Shown one piece after another: positions 1 to 9,112 of a stretch of DNA of 64,000 bases (positions are counted from its first letter, which is position 1; each line of letters opens with the position of its first letter). The notes beneath the pieces are model-generated. The model worked only from the letters and a program-made list of their open reading frames with translations, was not told the DNA's origin and ran no database searches. The position numbers and the translations under genes are program-made. Source of the DNA: Vibrio maritimus (GTDB taxonomy: Bacteria; Pseudomonadota; Gammaproteobacteria; Enterobacterales; Vibrionaceae); NCBI RefSeq assembly GCF_021441885.1, contig NZ_CP090438.1, positions 3,472,001-3,536,000 of the forward strand, given 5' to 3'.

Positions 1-1519
1 TCTCAAGGAACTGACTTGGTAGCTCGACCGCATCCCAAGGCACACCATTAATGCCAGACACAGCACCAGTATCGATCTTGGTCAGCATGTGGTGAATACC
101 GTGGCCTGTTTCATGGAATAGCGTCACCACTTCATCGTGAGTGAACATAGCAGGCTTATCGCCCACTGGCTTGTTGAAGTTACACGTTAGGTAAGCCACT
201 GGAGTTTGCAGCTCGCCGTCAGCATTGGTGCGGCGCACTCGGCATTCGTCCATCCATGCTCCGCCACGTTTGTGCTCGCGAGCATAGAGGTCTAGGTAGA
301 AGCTGCCGCGCAGTGTGCCTTCACTATCGAAGATATCGAAGAAACGTACCGACTCATGCCAAGTATCGACACCTTCACGTTCAGTAATCGTCATACCGAA
401 GACGCGATTAAGCACCTCGAACAGGCCGCTAACCACTTTTGATTCAGGGAAATATGGGCGCAGCTCTTCGTCTGAGAACTGGAATAGGTGCTGCTTTTGC
501 TTCTCGCTGTAGTAAGCGATATCCCAAAGATTTAGCTCAGTCACACCAAACTCTTTTTCAGCAAACTGGCGTAGCTCTTCAACTTCACGCTCACCTTGAG
601 GCTTGGCTTTCGTCGCTAGGTCGTTCAAGAAACCAAGCACTTGCGCTGGGCTCTCAGCCATTTTGGTCGCCAGTGATTTCTCACTGAAGGTGCCGAAACC
701 TAGTAAGCGAGCAATTTCATGACGCAGTTTTAGCTGCTCTGAAATGATCTCTGTGTTGTCCCACTGACCGGCAGTCGGACCGCGATCCGAGGCGCGAGTC
801 ACGTACGCTTCGTACAGCTCTTTGCGCAGCGCTTGGTTATCACAGTATGTCAGAACCGGAAGGTAAGAAGGAATATCCAGCGTTAATAGATAGCCCTCAA
901 GCTCTTTGGCGTCAGCGGCGGCTTTCGCTGCGGCCAATGCTGATTCCGGCATACCCGCGAGTTCTTTCTCATCGGTGATGTGCTTGGTCCAGCCCATAGT
1001 GGCATCGAGCACGTTGTTCGAAAACTGTGAGCCGAGCTCTGACATGCGTTTGCTGATTTCGCCATAGCGATGCTGCTCGTCTGCTGGCAAACCAATGCCT
1101 GAGAGCTCAAAGTCACGTAGAGAATCTTTGATGGTTTTTTGCTGAGCTTGGCTAAGCGCAGCAAACTCATCGCTGGCTTTGATCGCTTTGTATGCTTCAT
1201 ACAAACCTTTGTGCTGGCCAACCCAAGTGCCGTATTCAGACAGAATGGGTAGACAACTCTCATACGCTTCGCGCAGCTCGTCGCTGTTCACGACAGAATT
1301 CATATGGCTCACTGGTGACCAAAGGCGGCTTAGCTTGTCATCAATCTCTTCGATTGGCGCAACAACATTGTCCCAAGTCGGGTTGGTATTACCGTCAAGC
1401 ACCGCATCAATCTTCGCGCGGCAGGCATCAATCGCTTGCTCGACTGCTGGTTTCACATGTTCTGGTTTAATTTGTGAAAAAGGAGGTAAGTCGGTAAACG
1501 TCAGTAATGGGTTTGACAT
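1..1519 (-). CDS. prlC: Oligopeptidase A (M3 metallopeptidase), 5' part
   Basis: Cytoplasmic zinc endopeptidase of the M3 (thimet oligopeptidase) family that degrades short peptides, including cleaved signal peptides. The frame is open from the ATG complementary to 1517-1519 to the window edge, giving about 506 N-terminal residues of a protein that is normally near 680, so the C-terminal quarter is missing. The zinc motif HETGH (HExxH) followed by GIHH is encoded around 90-120, and the N-terminus begins MSNPLLTFTDLPPF as I recall for PrlC. Divergent from rlmJ with about 190 bp between, as in other gammaproteobacteria. Incomplete only because the window ends. Confidence 0.93.
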   Translation of the reverse strand, partial: MSNPLLTFTDLPPFSQIKPEHVKPAVEQAIDACRAKIDAVLDGNTNPTWDNVVAPIEEIDDKLSRLWSPVSHMNSVVNSDELREAYESCLPILSEYGTWVGQHKGLYEAYKAIKASDEFAALSQAQQKTIKDSLRDFELSGIGLPADEQHRYGEISKRMSELGSQFSNNVLDATMGWTKHITDEKELAGMPESALAAAKAAADAKELEGYLLTLDIPSYLPVLTYCDNQALRKELYEAYVTRASDRGPTAGQWDNTEIISEQLKLRHEIARLLGFGTFSEKSLATKMAESPAQVLGFLNDLATKAKPQGEREVEELRQFAEKEFGVTELNLWDIAYYSEKQKQHLFQFSDEELRPYFPESKVVSGLFEVLNRVFGMTITEREGVDTWHESVRFFDIFDSEGTLRGSFYLDLYAREHKRGGAWMDECRVRRTNADGELQTPVAYLTCNFNKPVGDKPAMFTHDEVVTLFHETGHGIHHMLTKIDTGAVSGINGVPWDAVELPSQFLE

Positions 1520-1705
1520 GCAGCGTCCCTTTTTAGTTATTGGGTTCCCTCACTCATTTGGTAGCAAGTGAGCGTAATTATTAAATAAATGTAGTCATTG
1601 GACTCGAATTTCAATCCTTACGACATGACGAAGTTGTAAGATCTCTGCCGCTTCGGGAAAGAAGAGGTTATACTTCGTCCATTATTGTCTAACCGAGTCT
1701 TTATT

Positions 1706-2545
1706 TTGCTGAGCTATCGTCACAGTTTTCACGCGGGCAACCATGCCGATGTCGTGAAGCACATAGTACAAAGTCTTATCCTTAATTCTCTAAAAAACAA
1801 GGAAAAGCCATTCGTTTATCACGACACCCACTCAGGTGTAGGTCGTTACGATCTGACCCATGAATGGTCGGAGAAAACGGGCGAATACAAGCAAGGTATC
1901 GGCAGGCTTTGGGGTAACTCAGACATCCCAGAAGACATCGCCAGCTACATCGAGTCGATTGATACGCTAAATAACGGCGATGCGCTGCGTTACTACCCCG
2001 GTTCACCACGTGTGGCGCGCGCGCATCTGCGCCCGCAAGACCGTATGGTGCTGACCGAGCTGCACCCAAGCGATTTTCCACTGCTGGAGCAAGAGTTTCA
2101 TCGCGACCGTCAGGTGAAGATCTTTAAAGAAGATGGCTTTAAACGCCTTAAAGCGAGCCTGCCACCCGCAGAGCGTCGCGGCTTAGTACTGATTGACCCA
2201 CCCTACGAGCTCGCCAGAGAGTATCGCGATGTGGTAACCGCGATTGCACAGAGCCATAAGCGTTGGGCAACCGGTATTTACGCAATTTGGTACCCAGTGG
2301 TGAATCGTTACGACATCGACGACATGATTGATGGTCTGGAAGGGCTTGGCATTCGCAAGATCCTACAGATTGAGCTTGGGGTGTCTCCTGACACCAATGA
2401 GCGCGGCATGACAGCTTCGGGCATGATTGTTATCAACCCGCCGTGGATGCTAGAGCAGCAAATGAAAGAGATTCTGCCATACCTTAAAGAGAAAATTGCC
2501 CCAGCAACAGGTCACTTTAAGGTGGAATGGATTGTTCCTGAATAA
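1706..2545 (+). CDS. rlmJ: 23S rRNA m6A2030 methyltransferase RlmJ
   Basis: S-adenosylmethionine-dependent N6-adenine methyltransferase acting on A2030 of 23S rRNA. The catalytic motif is DPPYE near the middle (residues about 165-170), and the N-terminal SYRHSFHAGNHADVVKH and C-terminal GMTASGMIVINPPW blocks are hallmarks of the family. Length is about 279 residues, the family norm. The frame continues upstream to a TTG at 1685, but the family consensus begins MLSYRHSF, so TTG at 1706 is preferred; both starts are non-ATG and neither has a strong ribosome binding site, so the start is uncertain. Followed by a hairpin terminator. Confidence 0.93.
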   Translation: MLSYRHSFHAGNHADVVKHIVQSLILNSLKNKEKPFVYHDTHSGVGRYDLTHEWSEKTGEYKQGIGRLWGNSDIPEDIASYIESIDTLNNGDALRYYPGSPRVARAHLRPQDRMVLTELHPSDFPLLEQEFHRDRQVKIFKEDGFKRLKASLPPAERRGLVLIDPPYELAREYRDVVTAIAQSHKRWATGIYAIWYPVVNRYDIDDMIDGLEGLGIRKILQIELGVSPDTNERGMTASGMIVINPPWMLEQQMKEILPYLKEKIAPATGHFKVEWIVPE

Positions 2546-2592
2546 ACAGTTCCAGAATAAGAGCTGATAAAAATCGGCGAACAAAACACAAG

Positions 2593-2632
2593 GCGCAAGC
2601 ATCTGTTTTTCATAACAAGCTTGCGCTTTTTT
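2593..2632 (+). terminator. Rho-independent terminator of rlmJ
   Basis: Perfect 8-bp arms GCGCAAGC (2593-2600) and GCTTGCGC (2619-2626) are followed by a run of six T. It lies 48 bp after the rlmJ stop. Confidence 0.85.
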
Positions 2633-2768
2633 ATTGCCCCAATCTCTCTCATTCAAAAAATATTTCGACTTTATTGAAATTATTTTCGTCTTTTTCAACC
2701 TCTCCTCGTCTTACTAGTGAAAGTACTGAAGCAGTACACCTAAATTACATCCTAGTGAGGAAACCAAC

Positions 2769-3467
2769 ATGATTAAGATTGTTAGCTTTAAGATTTGTCC
2801 CTTTGTTCAACGCGTGACAGCAGCACTGGAAGCTAAGCAAATCCCTTACGAGATTGAGTACATCAGTCTAAAAGACAAACCGCAGTGGTTTTTAGATATC
2901 TCACCAAATGGCCAAGTGCCTGTCATGGTGACCGAGTCCGGCACGGCGCTGTTTGAGTCTGATGCAATTATTGAGTACATCGAAGATGAATATGGCCCGC
3001 TTGAGCAAGGTGTTACCAATGAGCAGCGCGCTCTTGACCGCGCATGGAGCTATCTTGGCTCGAAGCACTACCTTGCTCAGTGCGGCACCATGAGCAGCAA
3101 AGATAAGGCAACCTTTGAAGAGCGTGCAGATAAGCTGATTAAAGCGTTTCAAAAAGCAGAGAACCAACTGTCGGGTGAGACAAAGTTCTTTAAATCGGAT
3201 GCGCTTAGCAATGTGGATATGGCGTGGTTACCATTACTGCATCGAGCTGCCCTTGTTAAAGCACACTCTGGGTATGACTTCTTCTGTGGTCTACCGAAGA
3301 TGCAAGCGTGGCAGCAGAACATTCTCGAGTCGGGTTTAGTGGAGAAAACCGTATCTGAAGACTTCGATACGCTGTTTAGCAACTTCTATCTCACCAACAC
3401 CTATCTGGCAGAAGGTAAAGATATGGCACCAACATCAGGCTGCGGCACAAGTAGCTGCTGCGGTTAA
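2769..3467 (+). CDS. Glutathione S-transferase family protein with Cys-rich tail
   Basis: A 232-residue protein with an N-terminal thioredoxin-fold GST domain (residues about 1-75: CPFVQRV active-site region, cis-Pro motif QVPVM, glutathione-binding ESDAI) and a helical C-terminal half. This resembles stringent starvation protein A/omega-class GSTs; substrate unknown. Odd point: the C-terminus ends in SGCGTSSCCG, three cysteines in the last eight residues, reminiscent of metal- or selenium-handling tails. Start ATG at 2769 follows GTGAGG by 8 nt. It has its own promoter space after the rlmJ terminator and lies 219 bp before gor, another glutathione enzyme, which may reflect shared redox duty (inference). 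Confidence 0.8.
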   Translation: MIKIVSFKICPFVQRVTAALEAKQIPYEIEYISLKDKPQWFLDISPNGQVPVMVTESGTALFESDAIIEYIEDEYGPLEQGVTNEQRALDRAWSYLGSKHYLAQCGTMSSKDKATFEERADKLIKAFQKAENQLSGETKFFKSDALSNVDMAWLPLLHRAALVKAHSGYDFFCGLPKMQAWQQNILESGLVEKTVSEDFDTLFSNFYLTNTYLAEGKDMAPTSGCGTSSCCG

Positions 3468-3686
3468 TCATGATCCTCTGAGGGCGCTCGCTCTCAGAGT
3501 CATCGACATTAATCGTTATTAGTCATAATCAACGCAACTTTTTCCCATTGGAGAAAGTTGCTAGACTCGATTTATCATACGGACAGAGATTGTGGCTAAC
3601 ATGTTGGGTTGTTGAGTTCTGACAACATCGCCCCAATATGCTTTAGTACAAGCAATCAAAATATTTATAAGCTCTTGGAGAACGTA

Positions 3687-5042
3687 ATGGCAACGCATTT
3701 TGACTATATCTGTATTGGTGGCGGCAGCGGCGGTATCGCATCTGCAAACCGTGCGGCAATGTATGGCGCGAAGGTTGCGCTTATCGAAGCGAAAGACCTA
3801 GGCGGTACTTGTGTAAACGTTGGCTGTGTACCTAAAAAGGTCATGTGGCACGGCGCGCAAATTGCTGAAGCCATGAACCTATACGCGGAAGACTATGGTT
3901 TTGACGTTGACGTTAAAGGCTTCGATTGGAACAAGCTCGTTGAAAGCCGCCAAGCGTACATTGGTCGTATCCACCAATCTTACGATCGCGTACTAGGTAA
4001 CAACAAAGTAAACGTTATCAAGGGCTTTGCTAAATTCGTTGACGCAAAAACCGTTGAGGTTGATGGCGAGCTATATACAGCTGACCATATTCTTATCGCA
4101 GTCGGCGGTCGCCCAACAATTCCAAACATCCCGGGTGCCGAGTACGGTATCGACTCAAACGGCTTCTTCGACTTAGACGCACAACCTAAGCGTGTTGCTG
4201 TTGTAGGTGCAGGTTACATTGCTGTTGAGATCGCAGGCGTACTAAGCGCACTGGGTACAGAGACACATCTGTTCGTTCGTAAAGAGTCGCCACTACGTAG
4301 CTTCGATCCAATGATCATCGACACACTAGTCGAAGTAATGGATGCAGAAGGCCCAACACTGCACACTCAGTCTGTACCAAAAGAAGTGGTTAAAGAAGCA
4401 GACGGCAGCCTGACTCTTCATCTAGAGAACGGTGAAAGCCAAAACGTTGACCAGCTTATCTGGGCAATTGGTCGTCACCCAGCAACGGACGCAATCAACC
4501 TAAGTGCAACGGGCGTTGAAACTAACGATCGCGGCTACATCAAGGTAGATGAGTACCAAACAACCAACGTTGAAGGCATCTACTGTGTGGGCGATATCAT
4601 GGAAGGTGGTATCGAGCTAACGCCAGTGGCAGTTAAAGCGGGTCGCCAGCTTTCTGAGCGCCTATTTAACAACAAGCCAAACGCGAAAATGGACTACGAC
4701 CTAGTTCCAACCGTGGTATTCAGCCACCCACCAATCGGCACTATCGGTCTAACGGAGCCAGAAGCGGTTGCGAAATACGGCGAAGAGAACGTGAAAGTGT
4801 ACACATCTGGCTTCACAGCGATGTACACCGCAGTTACTAAGCACCGTCAGCCTTGTAAGATGAAGCTAGTATGTGCGGGCGACGATGAGAAAGTGGTTGG
4901 CCTACACGGCATCGGCTTTACCGTGGATGAGATGATTCAAGGCTTTGCGGTTGCGATGAAGATGGGCGCAACCAAAGCAGACTTTGATTCAGTGGTTGCT
5001 ATCCACCCGACAGGCTCAGAAGAGTTCGTGACAATGCGTTGA
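3687..5042 (+). CDS. gor: Glutathione-disulfide reductase
   Basis: Cytoplasmic FAD flavoenzyme that reduces oxidised glutathione with NADPH. It has the FAD-binding GGGSGGIASANRAA at residues 10-23, the redox-active disulfide motif GGTCVNVGCVPKK, an NADPH-binding GAGYIAVEIAG, and the C-terminal HPTGSEEFVT with the catalytic His-Glu pair. Length is 451 residues, the family norm. The frame is open upstream to 3609, but the ATG at 3687 is preceded by TTGGAG at a good distance and gives the conserved N-terminus MATHFDYICIGGG. Monocistronic, ending at a strong hairpin. Confidence 0.97.
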   Translation: MATHFDYICIGGGSGGIASANRAAMYGAKVALIEAKDLGGTCVNVGCVPKKVMWHGAQIAEAMNLYAEDYGFDVDVKGFDWNKLVESRQAYIGRIHQSYDRVLGNNKVNVIKGFAKFVDAKTVEVDGELYTADHILIAVGGRPTIPNIPGAEYGIDSNGFFDLDAQPKRVAVVGAGYIAVEIAGVLSALGTETHLFVRKESPLRSFDPMIIDTLVEVMDAEGPTLHTQSVPKEVVKEADGSLTLHLENGESQNVDQLIWAIGRHPATDAINLSATGVETNDRGYIKVDEYQTTNVEGIYCVGDIMEGGIELTPVAVKAGRQLSERLFNNKPNAKMDYDLVPTVVFSHPPIGTIGLTEPEAVAKYGEENVKVYTSGFTAMYTAVTKHRQPCKMKLVCAGDDEKVVGLHGIGFTVDEMIQGFAVAMKMGATKADFDSVVAIHPTGSEEFVTMR

Positions 5043-5098
5043 TAGCGTTGATGGCGTTAATGTGGCTAAGCATTAATCGCGACAAACGTATATCACCT

Positions 5099-5126
5099 AA
5101 AAGCCCAGCCATCGCTGGGCTTTTCT
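5099..5126 (+). terminator. Terminator after gor
   Basis: AGCCCAGC (5102-5109) pairs with GCTGGGCT (5114-5121), flanked by A and T runs, so it could also act on the minus strand. Confidence 0.85.
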
Positions 5127-5347
5127 ACATCTAAAGTTTCGAACCACCACACATCTTTACGCAATCGAGTTATTACTCATTCCCTCCCGCCATGAAACGC
5201 CTCGCAGCAATCTAACAACAAGCACAGAACTAATGGTTTTCATAGTAACCAGCACATAGCCTTTGTTTTAGTTTTTTCTGCTAGCTAATAGATCTCATTT
5301 AGCATGAGACTCTGCAAACTAGCCCAATAAAATATAAGGAACGTGAA
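5127..5347. other. Intergenic region upstream of the chitinase-like gene
   Basis: Noncoding, A+T-rich stretch between the gor terminator and the GH19 gene. No ORF with a convincing start or RNA gene is visible; a promoter for the chitinase-like gene is expected here. The ribosome binding site is AAGGAA at 5336-5341. Confidence 0.5.
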
Positions 5348-6829
5348 ATGAACCCCAGCCAATTGTTGGTTGCGGCAGCACTTGTAGGCACAAGCCTGCC
5401 AGCACTTGCCGTCAACCCTCAGCCCGACCCTACTAATCCAACTGGCTACGTATTGTTGCGTAGTGAAGTGCAAGCCAGCGCTGCAGCTCAAACCAGTGAC
5501 CCAATGTACGCGGTTTGGGCTAATGCGCTTTCGACAGCACCGAATACCATTGTTGATGCGATTGACGCGGGACTGGCCAGCAACCCTGACAACGTCAAGC
5601 GAACAGAGCGCGTGTTCCCTCGCTCGGAGTGGGACTTTCTCACTCAAATGGCCGCCCCGGAATACACCTATCAGCGATTTTTACAGGCTATTGGTAAGTT
5701 TCCCGCATTTTGTGGCGACTACACCGATGGACGTGACGCCGACGCCATCTGTAAACGCTCTATCGTTACTGCGTTTGCACATTTCGCCCAAGAAACTGGC
5801 GGACATATCGCCATTGATAACACCTGGGATAACCCACTGGCTTTAGAAGAATGGCAACAAGCCTTAGTACATGTGCGCGAAATGGGCTGGTCCGAAGGAC
5901 AAAAAGGCTACACCACAGGGTGCGGTCAAAATGATTGGCAAAACAAGCGCTGGCCATGTTCACCGAACCAAGGATACTTCGGCCGCGGCGCCAAGCAGCT
6001 TTCCTACCATTTTAACTACGGCCCTTTCTCGGAAGTGATGTTTGATGGTGACGCGACTGTTCTTCTTGATAACCCAGCCTTGGTGGCGGATTCATGGCTC
6101 AATCTCGCCTCTGCCATCTGGTTTTTCTTAACCCCACAAGCACCAAAACCCGCTATGCTGCACGTGATTGACCGAACTTGGACACCCTCGCAGCGTGAGC
6201 TTGATGCCGGTATTGGTTATGGCTTTGGTACCACGATTAATATCATTAACGGCGGCATTGAGTGCGGTGAGCAAAACAAAACCAAAGGCCAACCGGTCAA
6301 CCGTATTCGCTATTGGGAAGGACTCGCAGCGCATTACCAAATTCCGATTGATGCCGATGAGGCGAATACCTGTTGGCAACAAACGCCTTACGGTAGCTTG
6401 AACCTTAATGGTGCTACCGACGTGTTATACACCAACTGGGAGGCAAGCTGGAAATATCATGCCGATCGCCCTGGCGGGGTCTCGTTTGAATGTAACCTGG
6501 TCGGGTATCAAACGGCATACTCTGCGCTTGTCCCTGGCGATTACGAGAAGTGTGTGACGAACTTTTATGGCTCACACGCTAACTGGCCAGAAGTTCGTAT
6601 CGTCGATCAGCCACCCAACACAGGTGGTGGCGATACGGGTGGAGGCAATGGTGGCGGTGATACCAGCACACCGTCTGGCGTCATCGTTTGGGAAGCGGGA
6701 GTGACCCAAGCCGACGTTGGCGATACCGTGACACACCAAGGAAAGTGCTTTACCGTGAAAAACAAACCTGGAGTTTGGGAGACGCCCACTCAAACCAATT
6801 GGTTCTGGGAACAGGTCACCTGCCCATAG
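5348..6829 (+). CDS. Secreted GH19 chitinase-like glycoside hydrolase
   Basis: A 493-residue exported protein. A signal peptide (LLVAAALVGTSLPALA) occupies residues about 5-21. The central GH19 domain shows the catalytic-glutamate region FAHFAQETGG and the family motif YFGRGAKQLSYHFNYG, followed by INIINGGIECG. A Gly/Thr-rich linker (residues about 423-440, TGGGDTGGGNGGGD) leads to a C-terminal module with conserved Trp (VIVWEAG to NWFWEQVTCP) resembling small chitin-binding domains. GH19 enzymes cleave beta-1,4 links in chitin; some relatives act on peptidoglycan. The layout fits an extracellular chitinase, in keeping with a marine Vibrio. ATG at 5348 follows AAGGAAC. Confidence 0.9.
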   Translation: MNPSQLLVAAALVGTSLPALAVNPQPDPTNPTGYVLLRSEVQASAAAQTSDPMYAVWANALSTAPNTIVDAIDAGLASNPDNVKRTERVFPRSEWDFLTQMAAPEYTYQRFLQAIGKFPAFCGDYTDGRDADAICKRSIVTAFAHFAQETGGHIAIDNTWDNPLALEEWQQALVHVREMGWSEGQKGYTTGCGQNDWQNKRWPCSPNQGYFGRGAKQLSYHFNYGPFSEVMFDGDATVLLDNPALVADSWLNLASAIWFFLTPQAPKPAMLHVIDRTWTPSQRELDAGIGYGFGTTINIINGGIECGEQNKTKGQPVNRIRYWEGLAAHYQIPIDADEANTCWQQTPYGSLNLNGATDVLYTNWEASWKYHADRPGGVSFECNLVGYQTAYSALVPGDYEKCVTNFYGSHANWPEVRIVDQPPNTGGGDTGGGNGGGDTSTPSGVIVWEAGVTQADVGDTVTHQGKCFTVKNKPGVWETPTQTNWFWEQVTCP

Positions 6830-6837
6830 ACTAGCAA

Positions 6838-6880
6838 GAGCCGCAGCTTGGTTAATAGCTGTGGCTCGAGTCCTCTTTTT
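6838..6880 (+). terminator. Probable terminator after the chitinase-like gene
   Basis: GAGCCGCAGCT (6838-6848) pairs with AGCTGTGGCTC (6857-6867) with one G-U pair; a T run begins about 8 nt after the stem, so it is not ideal. Confidence 0.55.
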
Positions 6881-6988
6881 GACTTACTTGCCTGAGTACA
6901 GGGCAATTTTTACACAACTCTGATCCACTCTCCCTTTCCTAGGTCGGAAAACTTCCTTATAGTTTGTTAAGACTGTAAGGAGTTGTTA

Positions 6989-8005
6989 ATGGACAAAAAA
7001 CACGTTTATTTCTTTGACGCTATGCGCTGTGTCGCCGCACTGGCGGTGATCATCATTCATGCTCTTGGGCCTTACCGTCATGAATTAGGACAAATCCCAA
7101 TGGGCGAATGGGTCACGGCGATCACCTTTAACGGCTTCAGTCGCTGGGCAGTGCCGGTATTCATACTGATCACCGGTGCATTGATGCTCAATGACACACG
7201 CCTATTTGATCTCAAATATTACCTATCGCGCCGACTCGGCAAGGTGTTGATCCCATTTTTGGTGTGGTCGCTGTTTTATGCGTATTTATCAGGCTGGACG
7301 ATTGAGGGCTTTGATGGCGGCACGGTGAAAGAAGTACTGGCAGAGAGCTACCATCACCAGACCTATTACCACCTTGGGTTCTTTTACTACTTCATTCCTT
7401 TGTATGCGGCTATTCCGTTTCTGCAAATCTTTGTTCGCAAGTTTGATGATGCAGCGCTCTACGCCTTCACGGGTCTTTGGCTACTGACGACTCTGCTGTT
7501 TTTGATGCGCATCGACGGACCTTGGAGTGAGCAGTTCTGGCTATATATGGGGTTATTGCCCCTTGGCTACATTCTGTATCAGAAGCTGCCTGCCAGTCGC
7601 AGCGTGGTTATCGCCTCGGTGATTTTGGGTGTGGGTGCTATGGCTCTTAGCAGCTATATGGTGGTGCAAGGCAGTATCGAAGCGGAACGCTATTATGTGG
7701 GTCGCTGGTTCTCTTATAAGACACTGAATACCGTATTGGCAGCCAGTATGATTTTCATTGTTTGTAAGGCGTACGCCGATAGCCTAGCGCCTAAGGTGAA
7801 AAAAGTAGTGAGCTTTATCAGTCAATACAGCCTTGGTATTTACATTCTGCACCCACTGTTTTTGTGGCCTATGAACGAGCTCGGGCTACATCATGGTCAC
7901 CCTATTTACATGATCCCGTTTTGGGTTGTTATCAGTGGTGGCTTAGCACTGGCAACTAGCTGGCTTTTAGCTCGCAGTGCCAAAACCCGCTGGTTACTAC
8001 CTTAA
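6989..8005 (+). CDS. Acyltransferase family 3 membrane protein (WecH-like)
   Basis: Integral inner-membrane acyltransferase of about 338 residues. The N-terminus carries the family signature FFDAMRCVAALAVIIIHAL with the conserved Arg and His used in acyl transfer, and roughly ten hydrophobic segments follow, ending with SQYSLGIYILHPLFLW. Such proteins O-acetylate surface glycans or other envelope molecules; the acceptor cannot be read from sequence. A TTG six bases upstream is in frame, but ATG 6989 sits 7 nt after TAAGGA and is chosen. It converges on the SPOR protein with only 12 bp between stop codons. Confidence 0.82.
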   Translation: MDKKHVYFFDAMRCVAALAVIIIHALGPYRHELGQIPMGEWVTAITFNGFSRWAVPVFILITGALMLNDTRLFDLKYYLSRRLGKVLIPFLVWSLFYAYLSGWTIEGFDGGTVKEVLAESYHHQTYYHLGFFYYFIPLYAAIPFLQIFVRKFDDAALYAFTGLWLLTTLLFLMRIDGPWSEQFWLYMGLLPLGYILYQKLPASRSVVIASVILGVGAMALSSYMVVQGSIEAERYYVGRWFSYKTLNTVLAASMIFIVCKAYADSLAPKVKKVVSFISQYSLGIYILHPLFLWPMNELGLHHGHPIYMIPFWVVISGGLALATSWLLARSAKTRWLLP

Positions 8006-8017
8006 GGACAAGTTCGT

Positions 8018-9001
8018 TTACTTGCCTACACACACCACATTTAGCAGGGTGTTGCCTTTTAACGGTGACACCTTGCCATTAGTGAATAGCCCCTTTTGAC
8101 CATCTCCCCAATAAGGCATTTGCAGCGGCCATTGATTGTTGACCATGACCTTAGAGTCCACCAAGGCTTGCCACTCACTGTTGCTCACCAAATGCATATC
8201 AAGATCGCTGCACACCTTAATTGCGCTGTTGTAGCTTAGACGATTCCACGCCTTATCATGTTCCATATAAAACTGGTGGTCACCGCCTGAGAGGTAGGGT
8301 ACCGCATAGCGCTTACCATCAAGTTCTGCGGAAAGTCTGACTGAGAGTGGCGAGGATTTAGTGGTTGGCAGTTCAGGAATGGTGGCTGCCTTTTTAACGG
8401 ACTTGCTCGTGGCCGTTGAAGAAGATTGAGAAACGGCTGGCTTAGGAATGTCTTGCTTTGCGAGTTTTTGCTCTGAGACTTGAGGCTTAGCGAAGGCTGC
8501 TTTGACGCCTGTGGGGTTTGATTGAGACGAGGACGAAGCCTTTGCAGTCTTCTCGCCGCGCTCCACCACTCGGATAAAGGCATCACGGTAACCGCGGATT
8601 CCCTTCACCTCATTTAAGTCTTGCTTAACTTTATTCACATCCGTATAGGGACCAATTAGGCAGCGGTAGCTGCTTTTTTGCGGCAACATCCAAACATCAG
8701 AAGATATCTCAGAGTACAGCGGCATGGCTTGTTCCAAAGGCATGGGCGCTTCGAGTATCCCACATTGAATCCAGTATACCGCGCCCTCAGATACTGGCAC
8801 CGTACTCCCCCACACACCATTTCCTATTGGGCAATTTTCGGCAAGAACAGGGAGTTGATTTATGGAGGCTTGGCTAGCATCACATAGCGCATCATCCGCC
8901 GACGCCCCTGACGATATGACCAATATTCCGAGCAGAACACTACTACGCAGCCAGCTTATTGATGCGCTCGCTAATCCCTTTACTCTGCTAAAAGAGCTCA
9001 T
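8018..9001 (-). CDS. SPOR-domain protein with C-terminal lectin-like region
   Basis: A 327-residue exported protein. The N-terminal hydrophobic segment (WLRSSVLLGILVISSGASA, residues about 18-36) is a signal sequence. Residues about 70-150 resemble a SPOR domain (YWIQCGILEAPMPLEQA to YRCLIGPYTDVNKV), a fold that binds peptidoglycan denuded of stem peptides at septa. A Ser/Lys/Pro-rich linker follows. The C-terminal 110 residues (KRYAVPYLSGGDHQFYMEH to LNVVCVGK) look like a compact domain with paired Cys similar to formylglycine-enzyme/C-type-lectin-like folds; this part is a guess. A cell-envelope role is likely. Confidence 0.7.
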   Translation of the reverse strand: MSSFSRVKGLASASISWLRSSVLLGILVISSGASADDALCDASQASINQLPVLAENCPIGNGVWGSTVPVSEGAVYWIQCGILEAPMPLEQAMPLYSEISSDVWMLPQKSSYRCLIGPYTDVNKVKQDLNEVKGIRGYRDAFIRVVERGEKTAKASSSSQSNPTGVKAAFAKPQVSEQKLAKQDIPKPAVSQSSSTATSKSVKKAATIPELPTTKSSPLSVRLSAELDGKRYAVPYLSGGDHQFYMEHDKAWNRLSYNSAIKVCSDLDMHLVSNSEWQALVDSKVMVNNQWPLQMPYWGDGQKGLFTNGKVSPLKGNTLLNVVCVGK

Positions 9002-9040
9002 ATCTATCCCCTGAACACTTCTTGTGAAATTTGCGACACA

Positions 9041-9073
9041 AATAAAAAGAGCCGCAATGATTTGCGACTCTTA
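9041..9073 (-). terminator. Terminator of the peptide transporter operon
   Basis: Read on the minus strand, AAGAGTCGCAA pairs with TTGCGGCTCTT (one G-U) and is followed by T5. It lies 40 bp after the permease stop. Confidence 0.8.
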
Positions 9074-9112
9074 GTGTAGTGAGGATTGGGTTTAAAAATC
9101 AATCACTCTCGA

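Noticed and set aside
3609..3686. 26-residue N-terminal extension of glutathione reductase
   Set aside because: ATG 3687 has a proper ribosome binding site and the conserved family start.
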